Shown here: one piece after another, positions 8,543 to 16,192 of the stretch
How the letters are laid out: every line of letters starts with the position of its first letter
Numbering within the stretch: the stretch's first letter is position 1
Assembly (NCBI GenBank): GCA_041601945.1
Contig: JBFIHG010000006.1
Location: forward strand, 1-64,000
Origin: JBFJKD01 sp041601945
GTDB lineage: Bacteria; Pseudomonadota; Gammaproteobacteria; Pseudomonadales; Porticoccaceae
Direction of reading: 5' to 3'
Length of the DNA stretch: 64,000 nt
Made by a program: the position numbers and the translations under genes
The notes under the pieces: model-generated
What the model was told of the DNA's origin: nothing
The model's database searches: none
Seen by the model: the letters and a program-made list of their open reading frames with translations, nothing else

Positions 8543-9163
8543 ATGGCAAGATATCTTGGCCCAACTTGCAAACTGTCCCGCCGGGAAGGTACCGACCTGT
8601 TTCTGAAAAGCGGAATCCGTCCCCTCGAATCGAAGTGTCGGGCGGAAAGTATTCCCGGACAGCACGGCCAACGGCGTACGCGCTTGTCGGATTACGGTGT
8701 GCAACTGCGGGAAAAGCAAAAGGTTCGCCGCCTGTATGGCATTCTGGAAACGCAGTTTCGCAATTACTACAAGGCGGCGGCGGGTCAGCGCGGCGCTACT
8801 GGTGAAAATCTGCTGCGCTTACTGGAACAGCGGCTGGATAACGTGGTTTATCGTATGGGATTTGGTTCCACCCGTGCTGAGGCGCGCCAGTTGGTGTCCC
8901 ACAATTGTGTCCTCGTCAACGGCAAAAAAGCCAATGTTCCTTCGTTTCACGTCAATGCGGGTGATGTTGTCAGCATTCGTGAAAAATCCAAGAATCAGCT
9001 GCGTATTCAATCAGCGCTGCAACTCGCCGCTCAGCGCGGTGAGGTTGAGTGGATAGAAGTTGAAGTCGGGAAAATGCAGGGTACCTACAAGCGCGTACCG
9101 GATCGGGCCGACTTGCCCGCCGAGATCAACGAAAACCTTATTGTGGAACTTTACTCAAAGTAA
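8543..9163 (+). CDS. rpsD: 30S ribosomal protein S4
   Basis: S4 nucleates 30S assembly and in E. coli represses the alpha operon. The 206-aa product has the length of E. coli S4. It starts MARYLGPTCKLSRREGTDLF and carries the S4 RNA-binding domain RLDNVVYRMGFGSTRAEARQ in the middle. Its stop codon begins an 11-nt tandem repeat that leads into the rpoA leader. Confidence 0.98.
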   Translation: MARYLGPTCKLSRREGTDLFLKSGIRPLESKCRAESIPGQHGQRRTRLSDYGVQLREKQKVRRLYGILETQFRNYYKAAAGQRGATGENLLRLLEQRLDNVVYRMGFGSTRAEARQLVSHNCVLVNGKKANVPSFHVNAGDVVSIREKSKNQLRIQSALQLAAQRGEVEWIEVEVGKMQGTYKRVPDRADLPAEINENLIVELYSK

Positions 9164-9187
9164 GGATCAACTAAGGATCAAGTAAGG
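9161..9187 (+). repeat. 11-nt tandem repeat between rpsD and rpoA
   Basis: TAAGGATCAA occurs at 9161-9170 and again at 9172-9181, followed by a partial third copy TAAGG at 9183-9187. The first copy contains the rpsD stop codon. Each unit has an AAGGA sequence that looks like a Shine-Dalgarno, though the copies lie too far upstream of the rpoA ATG to be its main site. Confidence 0.8.
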
Positions 9188-9214
9188 CTTTAAGTGACCC
9201 TAACAGGTATGTCT

Positions 9215-10213
9215 ATGCAAAATTTAGCGAACGAATTGCTTACACCGCGCACCATTGATGTTACTGAGTACAGCCCAAATCACGCCAAGGTGGTGCTGGA
9301 GCCCCTGGAGCGGGGGTTTGGCCATACGTTGGGTAACGCCCTGCGCCGTATTTTGTTGTCGTCCATGCCAGGCTGCGCGATTGTCGAGGCAGAAATTGAA
9401 GGCGTATTGCACGAGTACAGTGCCCTTGAAGGTGTGCGCGAAGATGTTATTGAGATTTTGTTGAATCTCAAAAACGTCGCGCTGGTGATTCATGGCAAGG
9501 ACGACGTGCTGTTGACGTTGAGCAAAACGGGCACCGGCCCGGTCACCGCAGGTGACATTCAGACTGACGCCAGTGTCGAAATCATGAACCCGGACCATAT
9601 TATTGCCCACGTGTCGGGTAAAACGGGGCTGACCATGCGTTTGCGCGCGCAGCGCGGTCGCGGCTACCAGCCCGCCGATAGCGGTCACGAAGACGACGAG
9701 GAGACGCGTGCTATCGGTCGTTTGCACCTTGACGCATCCTTCAGCCCGGTGCGTCGCGTGTCCTACGTGGTGGAAAGTGCACGGGTCGAGCAACGTACCA
9801 ATCTGGATAAACTGGTGCTGGATCTTGAAACTAACGGAACCATTGATCCGGAAGAGGCTATTCGCCGCGCCGCCACGATTCTGCAACAGCAGCTGGCCGT
9901 GTTTGTCGACCTTGAGAGCGAGAAGAAAACTGCGCCGGTTGAGAAAGAAGATCAGATTGATCCGATTTTGCTGCGCCCAGTGGATGACCTGGAACTGACC
10001 GTACGCTCGGCCAATTGCCTCAAGGCGGAAAGCATTTACTACATCGGCGATTTGATTCAGCGCACTGAAGTGGAGCTGCTGAAAACCCCGAACCTGGGCA
10101 AGAAGTCTCTTACCGAAATTAAGGATGTACTGGCGTCGCGCGGCCTGTCCCTGGGGATGCGTCTGGAAAATTGGCCGCCAGCCAGCCTTAGAAAAGAAAG
10201 CGAAGGCATTTAG
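9215..10213 (+). CDS. rpoA: DNA-directed RNA polymerase alpha subunit
   Basis: The alpha subunit scaffolds the polymerase core, and its C-terminal domain contacts UP elements and activators. The protein has the N-domain signature LEPLERGFGHTLGNALRRIL and an alpha-CTD with VDDLELTVRSANCLKAESIY and LLKTPNLGKKSLTEIKDVL. I chose ATG 9215 (MQNLANELLTPRTIDV), 332 aa, because Pseudomonas RpoA also begins M-Q and AACAGG lies 7 nt upstream. ATG 9209 and GTG 9194 are in-frame alternatives. Confidence 0.97.
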   Translation: MQNLANELLTPRTIDVTEYSPNHAKVVLEPLERGFGHTLGNALRRILLSSMPGCAIVEAEIEGVLHEYSALEGVREDVIEILLNLKNVALVIHGKDDVLLTLSKTGTGPVTAGDIQTDASVEIMNPDHIIAHVSGKTGLTMRLRAQRGRGYQPADSGHEDDEETRAIGRLHLDASFSPVRRVSYVVESARVEQRTNLDKLVLDLETNGTIDPEEAIRRAATILQQQLAVFVDLESEKKTAPVEKEDQIDPILLRPVDDLELTVRSANCLKAESIYYIGDLIQRTEVELLKTPNLGKKSLTEIKDVLASRGLSLGMRLENWPPASLRKESEGI

Positions 10214-10277
10214 GAAACGCGCCCACCCGGGTTAGCGCCGGTGCTCAGATAGTAACCGTCTGCAGGAATAGAATGTT

Positions 10278-10679
10278 ATGCGTCATCGTAAAAGTGGCCG
10301 TCAGTTAAACCGTAACAGCTCGCATCGTCGCGCTATGTTTCGCAACATGACAGCGTCTCTGGTGGAACACGAAGTGATTAAAACCACGCTCCCTAAAGCC
10401 AAGGAATTGCGTCGTGTAGCGGAGCCGTTGATTACCCTGTCCAAGGTGGACAGCGTCGCTAACCGTCGTCTGGCGTTTGATCGGTTGCGGGATAAAGCCG
10501 CGGTAGGCAAGCTGTTCAACGACCTTGGCCCGCGCTATGAAGCGCGGCCGGGTGGCTACTTGCGCATTCTCAAATGCGGTTACCGTACGGGCGATAGCGC
10601 GCCGATGGCCTATGTGGAATTAGTGGGTCGCCAGTCAGCGGTTGATGCCGAGGTGACGGAAGACGCTACGGCAGAGTAG
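10278..10679 (+). CDS. rplQ: 50S ribosomal protein L17
   Basis: L17 lies near the tunnel exit. The 133-aa protein begins MRHRKSGRQLNRNSSHRRAM and has ILKCGYRTGDSAPMAYVELV near the C-terminus, as in E. coli L17. It is the last gene of the alpha operon and is followed at once by a strong terminator. Confidence 0.98.
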   Translation: MRHRKSGRQLNRNSSHRRAMFRNMTASLVEHEVIKTTLPKAKELRRVAEPLITLSKVDSVANRRLAFDRLRDKAAVGKLFNDLGPRYEARPGGYLRILKCGYRTGDSAPMAYVELVGRQSAVDAEVTEDATAE

Positions 10680-10690
10680 TTCTGCCGACG

Positions 10691-10721
10691 AAAAAAACCG
10701 GGGCTTTCCCCGGTTTTTTTT
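10691..10721 (+). terminator. Rho-independent terminator of the ribosomal cluster
   Basis: A hairpin with arms AAACCGGGG and CCCCGGTTT around a short CTTT loop is followed by a T-run and preceded by an A-run. It lies 11 nt after the rplQ stop. The A-run would let it work in the other direction as well, but the nearest minus-strand gene is over 1 kb away. Confidence 0.92.
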
Positions 10722-11024
10722 GCCCACAGATTCCTCCCATATGGTGGTGTTTGAGCTGTCGCGACGCCGCAAGCTATTCACCTGTTATGGATTCGGCCGT
10801 AGCCAACGCTCTCCCCCCATAGCCCTCCCCGTACTTTCAGTAATGCCGCTGGTCGCTTTTGGTATGCCCTGAGGTTTGCTACGCTGGTGCCCGGTAGGTG
10901 TGCCTGGTGATTAAGTTAAGTGGTCCTGCGTTCCTTCAGGAAATGTACGATCCAGTGCTGCACATGAGGACGCGCTCCCGAACGATCCCGGGGTAAATTT
11001 CACGGTACTGATGGAGACCAGATT
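10722..11024. other. Intergenic stretch upstream of the dehalogenase gene
   Basis: About 300 nt between the rplQ terminator and the dehalogenase start. No convincing ORF, repeat or mobile-element end is visible. The only clear element is GGAG at 11014-11017, a ribosome-binding site for the ATG at 11025. I do not see a good -35/-10 pair, so the dehalogenase promoter is unassigned. Confidence 0.5.
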
Positions 11025-11894
11025 ATGACGGGTTTTACAAAAAAGAAAATCACAGTAAACGGTCGACAGATGGCCTACATTGAACAGGGTCAGGGCGATC
11101 CAATCGTGTTGCTGCATGGCAATCCTACGTCCTCGTATCTGTGGCGCAATATCGTTCCCCATCTCGCGGGTCTTGGCCGTTGTATCGTGCCCGATCTGAT
11201 TGGCATGGGCGATTCCGACAAACTGGAGCCCAGCGGCCCCGATCGCTACACATTTGTGGAACACAGCGCCTATCTCGACGGTTTTCTCTCGGCGCTGGGT
11301 ATTCAGCGCAATGTGGTGCTGGTCATTCACGACTGGGGTTCGGCGTTGGGTTTTCACTGGGCCTGTCGTTTTCCCGAGGCGGTGCAGGGCATCGCCTATA
11401 TGGAGGCAATTGTGTGTCCCTTAAGCTGGGAGCAATGGCCAGAAGCGGCGACCGCCATCTTTCAGGGGATGCGTTCCGCAGCGGGCGAAGATATCGTACT
11501 GGTTAAAAACAGATTTATTGAAAATATTTTGCCTTCGTCTATTTTGCGAAAGTTAACCACAGAAGAAATGGATGAATATCGGCGGCCCTACCTGCGTGGC
11601 GGAGAGGATCGCCGCCCCATGCTCAGCTGGCCGCGCCAGATTCCCCTCGGCGGGGAACCTGAAGATGTGGTGAATATCGTTACCAACTACGGCCATTGGT
11701 TGGCGTCGTCGTCGGTACCCAAGTTATTTATTAATGCGGATCCAGGCATGATCCTTACTGGAGCGCCGCGCGATTACTGCCGCAGCTGGTCCAACCAGCG
11801 GGAAGTCACGGTGTCGGGACTGCATTTTGTGCAGGAGGATTCACCCCATGAAATTGGCGCTGCCGTTGCGGAATTTATCGGCACGCTGCGTTAA
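11025..11894 (+). CDS. Haloalkane dehalogenase, HLD-II (LinB-like)
   Basis: An alpha/beta hydrolase predicted to cleave carbon-halogen bonds of haloalkanes to an alcohol and halide in the cytoplasm. The 289-aa protein lacks a signal peptide. It shows HGNPTSSYLWRN (residues 31-42, with the halide-binding Asn33), nucleophile Asp103 followed by Trp104 in VIHDWGSALGF, catalytic acid Glu127 in AYMEAI, and His267 in GLHFVQEDSP. This Asp-His-Glu triad with an Asn/Trp halide pair is the HLD-II arrangement, and the sequence resembles LinB of sphingomonads over its length. It stands alone between housekeeping blocks and converges on apaH with a 5-nt gap. The natural substrate cannot be read from sequence; related enzymes vary widely. 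Confidence 0.92.
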   Translation: MTGFTKKKITVNGRQMAYIEQGQGDPIVLLHGNPTSSYLWRNIVPHLAGLGRCIVPDLIGMGDSDKLEPSGPDRYTFVEHSAYLDGFLSALGIQRNVVLVIHDWGSALGFHWACRFPEAVQGIAYMEAIVCPLSWEQWPEAATAIFQGMRSAAGEDIVLVKNRFIENILPSSILRKLTTEEMDEYRRPYLRGGEDRRPMLSWPRQIPLGGEPEDVVNIVTNYGHWLASSSVPKLFINADPGMILTGAPRDYCRSWSNQREVTVSGLHFVQEDSPHEIGAAVAEFIGTLR

Positions 11895-11899
11895 GCAGA

Positions 11900-12715
11900 T
11901 TATTTAAGTGCGGCGCCGCATGGAATTTCGACATACTGTTCATTATCCAGGCGCATTAAGCGCAGACGGTCTCCCCACACGCAGCCTGTGTCCAGCGGGA
12001 AGACATTCGCGCCCACGTCCCGTCCCGCTAGGGCGGCCCAGTGACCAAAGATAATTTTATCGTTCTGTGTGCGTCGGCCGGCATGCGCAAACCAGGGAGC
12101 AAAACCCGCTGGTGGACTCTCCGGCGGTTGTTTGCTGTCCAGTTCCAGGCGGCCGTCCGCGTCACAAAAACGCATGCGCGTAAAATAATTGGTGATTGTT
12201 CGCCAGCGCTGCGGCGCGGACAAATGTGCGGACCAGATGTCCGGCTGGTTGCCATACATCGCCGCAAAAAATTGTTCCGCCTGGGGCGAGCGCAATACCG
12301 CTTCGACCTCCGCAGCGCGTTCCTGCGCCTCCTGCAGGGTCCACTGAGGAGGAATCCCGGCATGTACCAGTGTGTAGCCCGCCGCGTGGATCAACACCGG
12401 CTGCATCTGTAGCCAGTCCAGCAGCTCCGCGCAATCTGGAGCGCGCAGGATTGGGTTGAGGGTGTCCCCGGGTTTAGCGCCCCGTCCGCGTCGCGCGACC
12501 GCCAACAGATGCAGATCGTGATTGCCCAGCACCATGCGAAAGCTGGTGCCGAGAGTTTTCACGTAGCGCAGGGTTTGCAATGATGCCGGGCCGCGATTAA
12601 CGAGATCGCCTACCGACCACAGCTGGTCGCGAGGTGGATCAAACTGCACCTTGTGTAACAGCTGCTGTAACGGGTCGCAACAGCCCTGAACGTCGCCGAC
12701 GACGTAAATGGTCAT
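11900..12715 (-). CDS. apaH: Symmetrical bis(5'-nucleosyl)-tetraphosphatase
   Basis: Hydrolyses Ap4A to two ADP, and in E. coli also removes Np4 caps from RNA. The 271-aa protein has the metallophosphatase motifs GDVQG (7-11), GDLVNRG (36-42) and GNHD (64-67), and later HAGIPPQW. It is the last gene of the minus-strand lptD-surA-pdxA-rsmA-apaG-apaH operon, 12 nt after apaG. No terminator is seen at its end; a 12-bp palindrome (11909-11920) lies inside its C-terminal codons. Confidence 0.96.
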   Translation of the reverse strand: MTIYVVGDVQGCCDPLQQLLHKVQFDPPRDQLWSVGDLVNRGPASLQTLRYVKTLGTSFRMVLGNHDLHLLAVARRGRGAKPGDTLNPILRAPDCAELLDWLQMQPVLIHAAGYTLVHAGIPPQWTLQEAQERAAEVEAVLRSPQAEQFFAAMYGNQPDIWSAHLSAPQRWRTITNYFTRMRFCDADGRLELDSKQPPESPPAGFAPWFAHAGRRTQNDKIIFGHWAALAGRDVGANVFPLDTGCVWGDRLRLMRLDNEQYVEIPCGAALK

Positions 12716-12727
12716 GGGGTACGGTTG

Positions 12728-13114
12728 TTAGTGAAGTACACCAGGTGCCGCCAGTAAAAACGGTCGAATCGGCGCGTCAAACATTTCGCCGTCGTTGTCG
12801 CGCATTTGATAGCTGCCCTCCATGGTGCCCACTTCGGTGTCTAAAACGACGCCGCTGGTATAGCGGTAGGCGTCGCCGGGCAAGATGGTGGGTTGTTCTC
12901 CGACCACGCCGATACCCTGTACCTCCTGGCGCACTTCGTTCGCGTCGGTAATAATCCAGTGTCGGCTAATCAGTTGTGCTGGTTCCGAGCCGTGATTGGC
13001 GATGGTGATGTGATAAGCAAAGGCAAAGCGGTTGTTGCCGGGTTGGGACTGGTTAGCGAGGTATTGCACTTTAACAGTGACCTCTATGGAACAGTGTGGT
13101 AGCGGGTCGGTCAT
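12728..13114 (-). CDS. apaG: ApaG (Co2+/Mg2+ efflux-associated, DUF525 fold)
   Basis: A 128-aa single-domain ApaG protein with a fibronectin-like fold. It contains NRFAFAYHITIANHGSEPAQ, RHWIITDANEVRQEVQG and YRYTSGVVLDTEVGTMEGSY, which are the conserved ApaG blocks. The precise biochemical role is not established for the family, though mutants affect cobalt resistance and magnesium efflux. Its ATG overlaps the rsmA stop by 4 nt. Confidence 0.95.
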   Translation of the reverse strand: MTDPLPHCSIEVTVKVQYLANQSQPGNNRFAFAYHITIANHGSEPAQLISRHWIITDANEVRQEVQGIGVVGEQPTILPGDAYRYTSGVVLDTEVGTMEGSYQMRDNDGEMFDAPIRPFLLAAPGVLH

Positions 13115-13905
13115 AACAAACAGCTCAATTGATTAGAGAGTTTAACAAAATCGGCCACGGAGAGGGTTTCCGGGCGGGCCTTAAGATCGACATCCAGGGT
13201 TTCGGCAAGCTCCGTGCTGACCAGTAATTTAAGGCTATTGCGCAGGGTTTTGCGGCGCTGTTGAAAGCAGGTGTTGACCAGGCGCCGGAAGAGCGCCGGA
13301 TCATTGGCGTTGAACGGCATGGGTCGCAGGGGTGTCAGGCGCACAAAGGCGGATTCAACTTTTGGTGCGGGCGCGAAAGCGTGTGGGGGAACTGCGACCA
13401 GCGCGTCTACCTGACAGCGATACTGTACTGCGACACTCAGTCGCCCATAATGTTTGTTGCCAGGCTGCGCCGCGAGTCTATCGACCACCTCTTTTTGCAG
13501 CATAAAGTGCATATCCGCAATATGATCGGCGTAGCTGAGCAGGTGAAAAATCAATGGGGTGGATATGTTGTACGGCAAATTACCGACGATGCGTAGTGGT
13601 TGCGATGCTGTAAACAACGAGGCGAAATCAAATTTGAGTGCGTCGCTTTGTAATATTTGACAGTTTGTATACTGGGCAAATTTTGTGTGCAGTGCGGCGA
13701 CCAGGTCGCGATCCAGCTCAATCATTTTCAGAGTCGGGCAATGGGTCAGTAACGGTTCCGTCAGGGCGCCTCTGCCGGGGCCTATCTCCACTAGATTATC
13801 TTCGCGGCGCGGCGCGATGGCGGACAGAATATCATTGATGATGTGCTGATCGATCAGGAAGTTTTGTCCGAAACGCTTGCGCGGACGATGGGTGAGGCCG
13901 CTCAT
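13111..13905 (-). CDS. rsmA: 16S rRNA (adenine1518/1519-N6) dimethyltransferase
   Basis: RsmA/KsgA dimethylates two adjacent adenines in the 3' hairpin of 16S rRNA during late 30S assembly; loss gives kasugamycin resistance. The 264-aa protein has RFGQNFLID (11-19), the SAM-binding VEIGPGRGALT (39-49) and the catalytic motif NLPYNIST (109-116). It overlaps both neighbours by 4 nt (ATGA type), as expected in a tightly coupled operon. Confidence 0.97.
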   Translation of the reverse strand: MSGLTHRPRKRFGQNFLIDQHIINDILSAIAPRREDNLVEIGPGRGALTEPLLTHCPTLKMIELDRDLVAALHTKFAQYTNCQILQSDALKFDFASLFTASQPLRIVGNLPYNISTPLIFHLLSYADHIADMHFMLQKEVVDRLAAQPGNKHYGRLSVAVQYRCQVDALVAVPPHAFAPAPKVESAFVRLTPLRPMPFNANDPALFRRLVNTCFQQRRKTLRNSLKLLVSTELAETLDVDLKARPETLSVADFVKLSNQLSCLL

Positions 13906-14885
13906 GGGGAGGGTGCCCGTGTCGCCATGGTGATGGCATAGTCAAGCGCAGCGAGCAGGCTGCCACCGTTGGCCTCGCCACTACCTGCCAGTGACAATGC
14001 CGTGCCATGGTCGACGGACGTGCGAATGATTGGCAGCCCGAGGGTAATGTTGACTGCTTTGCCGAAGCCAATATATTTCAATACTGGCAATCCCTGATCG
14101 TGAAACATCGCCAGTACGGCATCCGCCTGTTGCAGATACTTCGGCGTGAATAAGGTGTCAGCGGGTAGTGGGCCCTGCAGATTTATGCCCTGTGCTCGCA
14201 GGCGGTCCAGCGTCGGGGTGATGATGTCCCGCTCCTCGGTACCGAGATGACCGCCTTCGCCCGCGTGGGGGTTTAACCCGCACACCAGAATCCGCGGTTG
14301 CGTAAGACCAAACCTGGATTGCAGATCGCAGTGCAAAATCGTGATAACCGTTTCCAGCAACTGCGGCGTGATGGCTTGCGCTACCCTGGCGAGGGGCAGG
14401 TGCGTGGTTGCCAGGGCGACTCGCAAGCCCTCGGTGGCCAGTAGCATGACCACATTGGCGGTGTGGGTTAACGCCGCCAGATATTCGGTGTGGCCGCTAA
14501 ACGCAATACCCGCGTCGTTAATCACCCCCTTGTGTACCGGGCCGGTAATCAGAGCGGCACAATGGCCGCGCACACAGTACCTGGTGGCCAGCTCCAGACT
14601 TTGCAGTACAAACGGGCTGTTGGCCGGATTGAGTTGTCCGGCAATTACCGGGGCGGCCAACGTCAGGGGATGGATGGCGAGCTCACCCGGGTCCAGTGGT
14701 CGCGGTGAGTCGGCAGATTGTCGCAGCCGCAAAGGCAGGCCCAGTTGTTGTGCGCGTTGCAGCAAAAGGTCGGGATCGGTGTAGGCTACCAATTCGTGGG
14801 GATAGCCGCGTTGCACCAGTTGAATAATTAGATCGGGGCCAATGCCGGCCGGCTCACCCGGCGTTACCGCCAAGCGTAGGGTCAT
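13902..14885 (-). CDS. pdxA: 4-hydroxythreonine-4-phosphate dehydrogenase
   Basis: Oxidises 4-phosphohydroxy-threonine in the DXP-dependent route to pyridoxal phosphate. The 327-aa protein starts MTLRLAVTPGEPAGIGPDL and has the three metal-binding histidines at 132 (SGHTEYLA), 207 (NPHAGEGG) and 262 (MFHDQG). It lies between surA and rsmA with 4-nt overlaps at both ends. Confidence 0.97.
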   Translation of the reverse strand: MTLRLAVTPGEPAGIGPDLIIQLVQRGYPHELVAYTDPDLLLQRAQQLGLPLRLRQSADSPRPLDPGELAIHPLTLAAPVIAGQLNPANSPFVLQSLELATRYCVRGHCAALITGPVHKGVINDAGIAFSGHTEYLAALTHTANVVMLLATEGLRVALATTHLPLARVAQAITPQLLETVITILHCDLQSRFGLTQPRILVCGLNPHAGEGGHLGTEERDIITPTLDRLRAQGINLQGPLPADTLFTPKYLQQADAVLAMFHDQGLPVLKYIGFGKAVNITLGLPIIRTSVDHGTALSLAGSGEANGGSLLAALDYAITMATRAPSP

Positions 14886-16180
14886 AGTTTGATATCGATA
14901 AACGCCTCGTCGCGAATTTCCTGAAGCCAGATCGGCAACTCTTCCTCAAACTTGCGTTGGCGCAACACATTCTGCGCCTGGTTACGCATAATTTCCGTAC
15001 TGAAATCCTGGTGTCGGCGCTCGGTCACCTGTAGCAAATGCCAGCCAAACTGGGTGCGAAAAGGTTCGCCGATTACGTTAATCTGAGCCTCCTGAATAGC
15101 CTGTTCAAACTGTGGTACAAACTGCCCTGGCACAGACCAGCCAACGCTGCCACCATTGAGCGCAGACCCACTATCTTCGGAAAACTGGCGGGCGAGATCC
15201 GCGAAGTCTTCGCCTGCGGCGATACGCGCTCGCAAATCCAGTAACATAATGCGGGCATCTTCTTCGCTACGAATTTCGTTGGGTTTGATCAGAATATGTC
15301 GAACCATACTTTGCTGAATAAGTTCTTCGGTGTTGCCGCGACGGTCATACAGCTTGAGTAAGTGAAATCCGGCGTCGCTGCGAATCGGTGCACTGATATC
15401 ACCAGGCTGTAATTCGGCCAGCACGGTGGCAAAAATACTGGGCAACTGCGCACTTTTGCGCCAGCCGATATCGCCGCCCTGCAGGGCGTTTTGCCCGGTG
15501 GAATGGGCAATCGCAAGCTGCCGAAAATCGGTGCCGTTATTGGCTTGCTGGCGCAGGTTTTCGACTTTGTCCAACACTTGCTGCACGGTTTCTTTATCCG
15601 CGCCGGAAGATACCGGCAGCAGTATATGGCCGACGTTAACGTCTGGCGAAGAAAGAAATTTCCCCTCCTCGGATTTTAGAAAGTTGTCGATGTCCTGATC
15701 AGTGACGGTGAAACGCCGTTGTACCTGACCCTGCTGCACCCGCGCGATGATCATCTCGTCCTTCATCTGCGCCTTGAGTGCGGCAGGATTTAATCCCTCC
15801 CGCGCGGCAATGGCCAGAAACTCGTCGAGACTCAGGTTTTGCTGCTGCGCCAGCCGGGTCATGGCCTGATTAAGTTCAGCGTCGCTAATCTTGACGCCAG
15901 CGCGCAGCCCCATGGACAGCTGCAGACGATCCTGAATAAGTTTTTCCAGAACCTGTGGAATCAATACTTCCTGCGGCGGTGGTTGTGTGCCGGAGGCCGA
16001 GATGCGCTGATAGATAATCGCCACCTGCTCCTGCAGTTCGCTGGCCATTATCACGTCGTCGTTGACGACGGCCGCAACTTTATCGAGTAGTTGTAGCTGG
16101 GCAACGCTCGGCGCGCTGATACAAATAGCCGTTAAAAAAATCAGTAACGAAAGCTTGGCGCGATGCATAGCGGTTCTCAT
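14882..16180 (-). CDS. surA: Periplasmic chaperone/peptidyl-prolyl isomerase SurA
   Basis: Escorts outer-membrane proteins through the periplasm to the BAM complex. The 432-aa precursor has a signal peptide (hydrophobic 10-26, cleavage near A-Q at 27-28), a SurA N-domain, and two parvulin domains at about 180-282 (VNVGHILLP) and 290-390 (VRHILIKP ... GGSVGW). Start ATG 16180 gives a basic N-region; ATG 16168 is an alternative. It follows its client gene lptD by only 12 nt. Confidence 0.96.
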   Translation of the reverse strand: MRTAMHRAKLSLLIFLTAICISAPSVAQLQLLDKVAAVVNDDVIMASELQEQVAIIYQRISASGTQPPPQEVLIPQVLEKLIQDRLQLSMGLRAGVKISDAELNQAMTRLAQQQNLSLDEFLAIAAREGLNPAALKAQMKDEMIIARVQQGQVQRRFTVTDQDIDNFLKSEEGKFLSSPDVNVGHILLPVSSGADKETVQQVLDKVENLRQQANNGTDFRQLAIAHSTGQNALQGGDIGWRKSAQLPSIFATVLAELQPGDISAPIRSDAGFHLLKLYDRRGNTEELIQQSMVRHILIKPNEIRSEEDARIMLLDLRARIAAGEDFADLARQFSEDSGSALNGGSVGWSVPGQFVPQFEQAIQEAQINVIGEPFRTQFGWHLLQVTERRHQDFSTEIMRNQAQNVLRQRKFEEELPIWLQEIRDEAFIDIKL

Positions 16181-16192
16181 AGAAGTAGCGAA

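Noticed and set aside
9224..9886. Open frame of 220 codons antisense to rpoA
   Set aside because: rpoA is certain here and the antisense product has no recognisable features.
11909..11920. 12-bp palindrome TGCGGCGCCGCA between the dehalogenase gene and apaH
   Set aside because: Lies in apaH C-terminal codons, has no T-run and no loop; likely incidental in GC-rich coding sequence.
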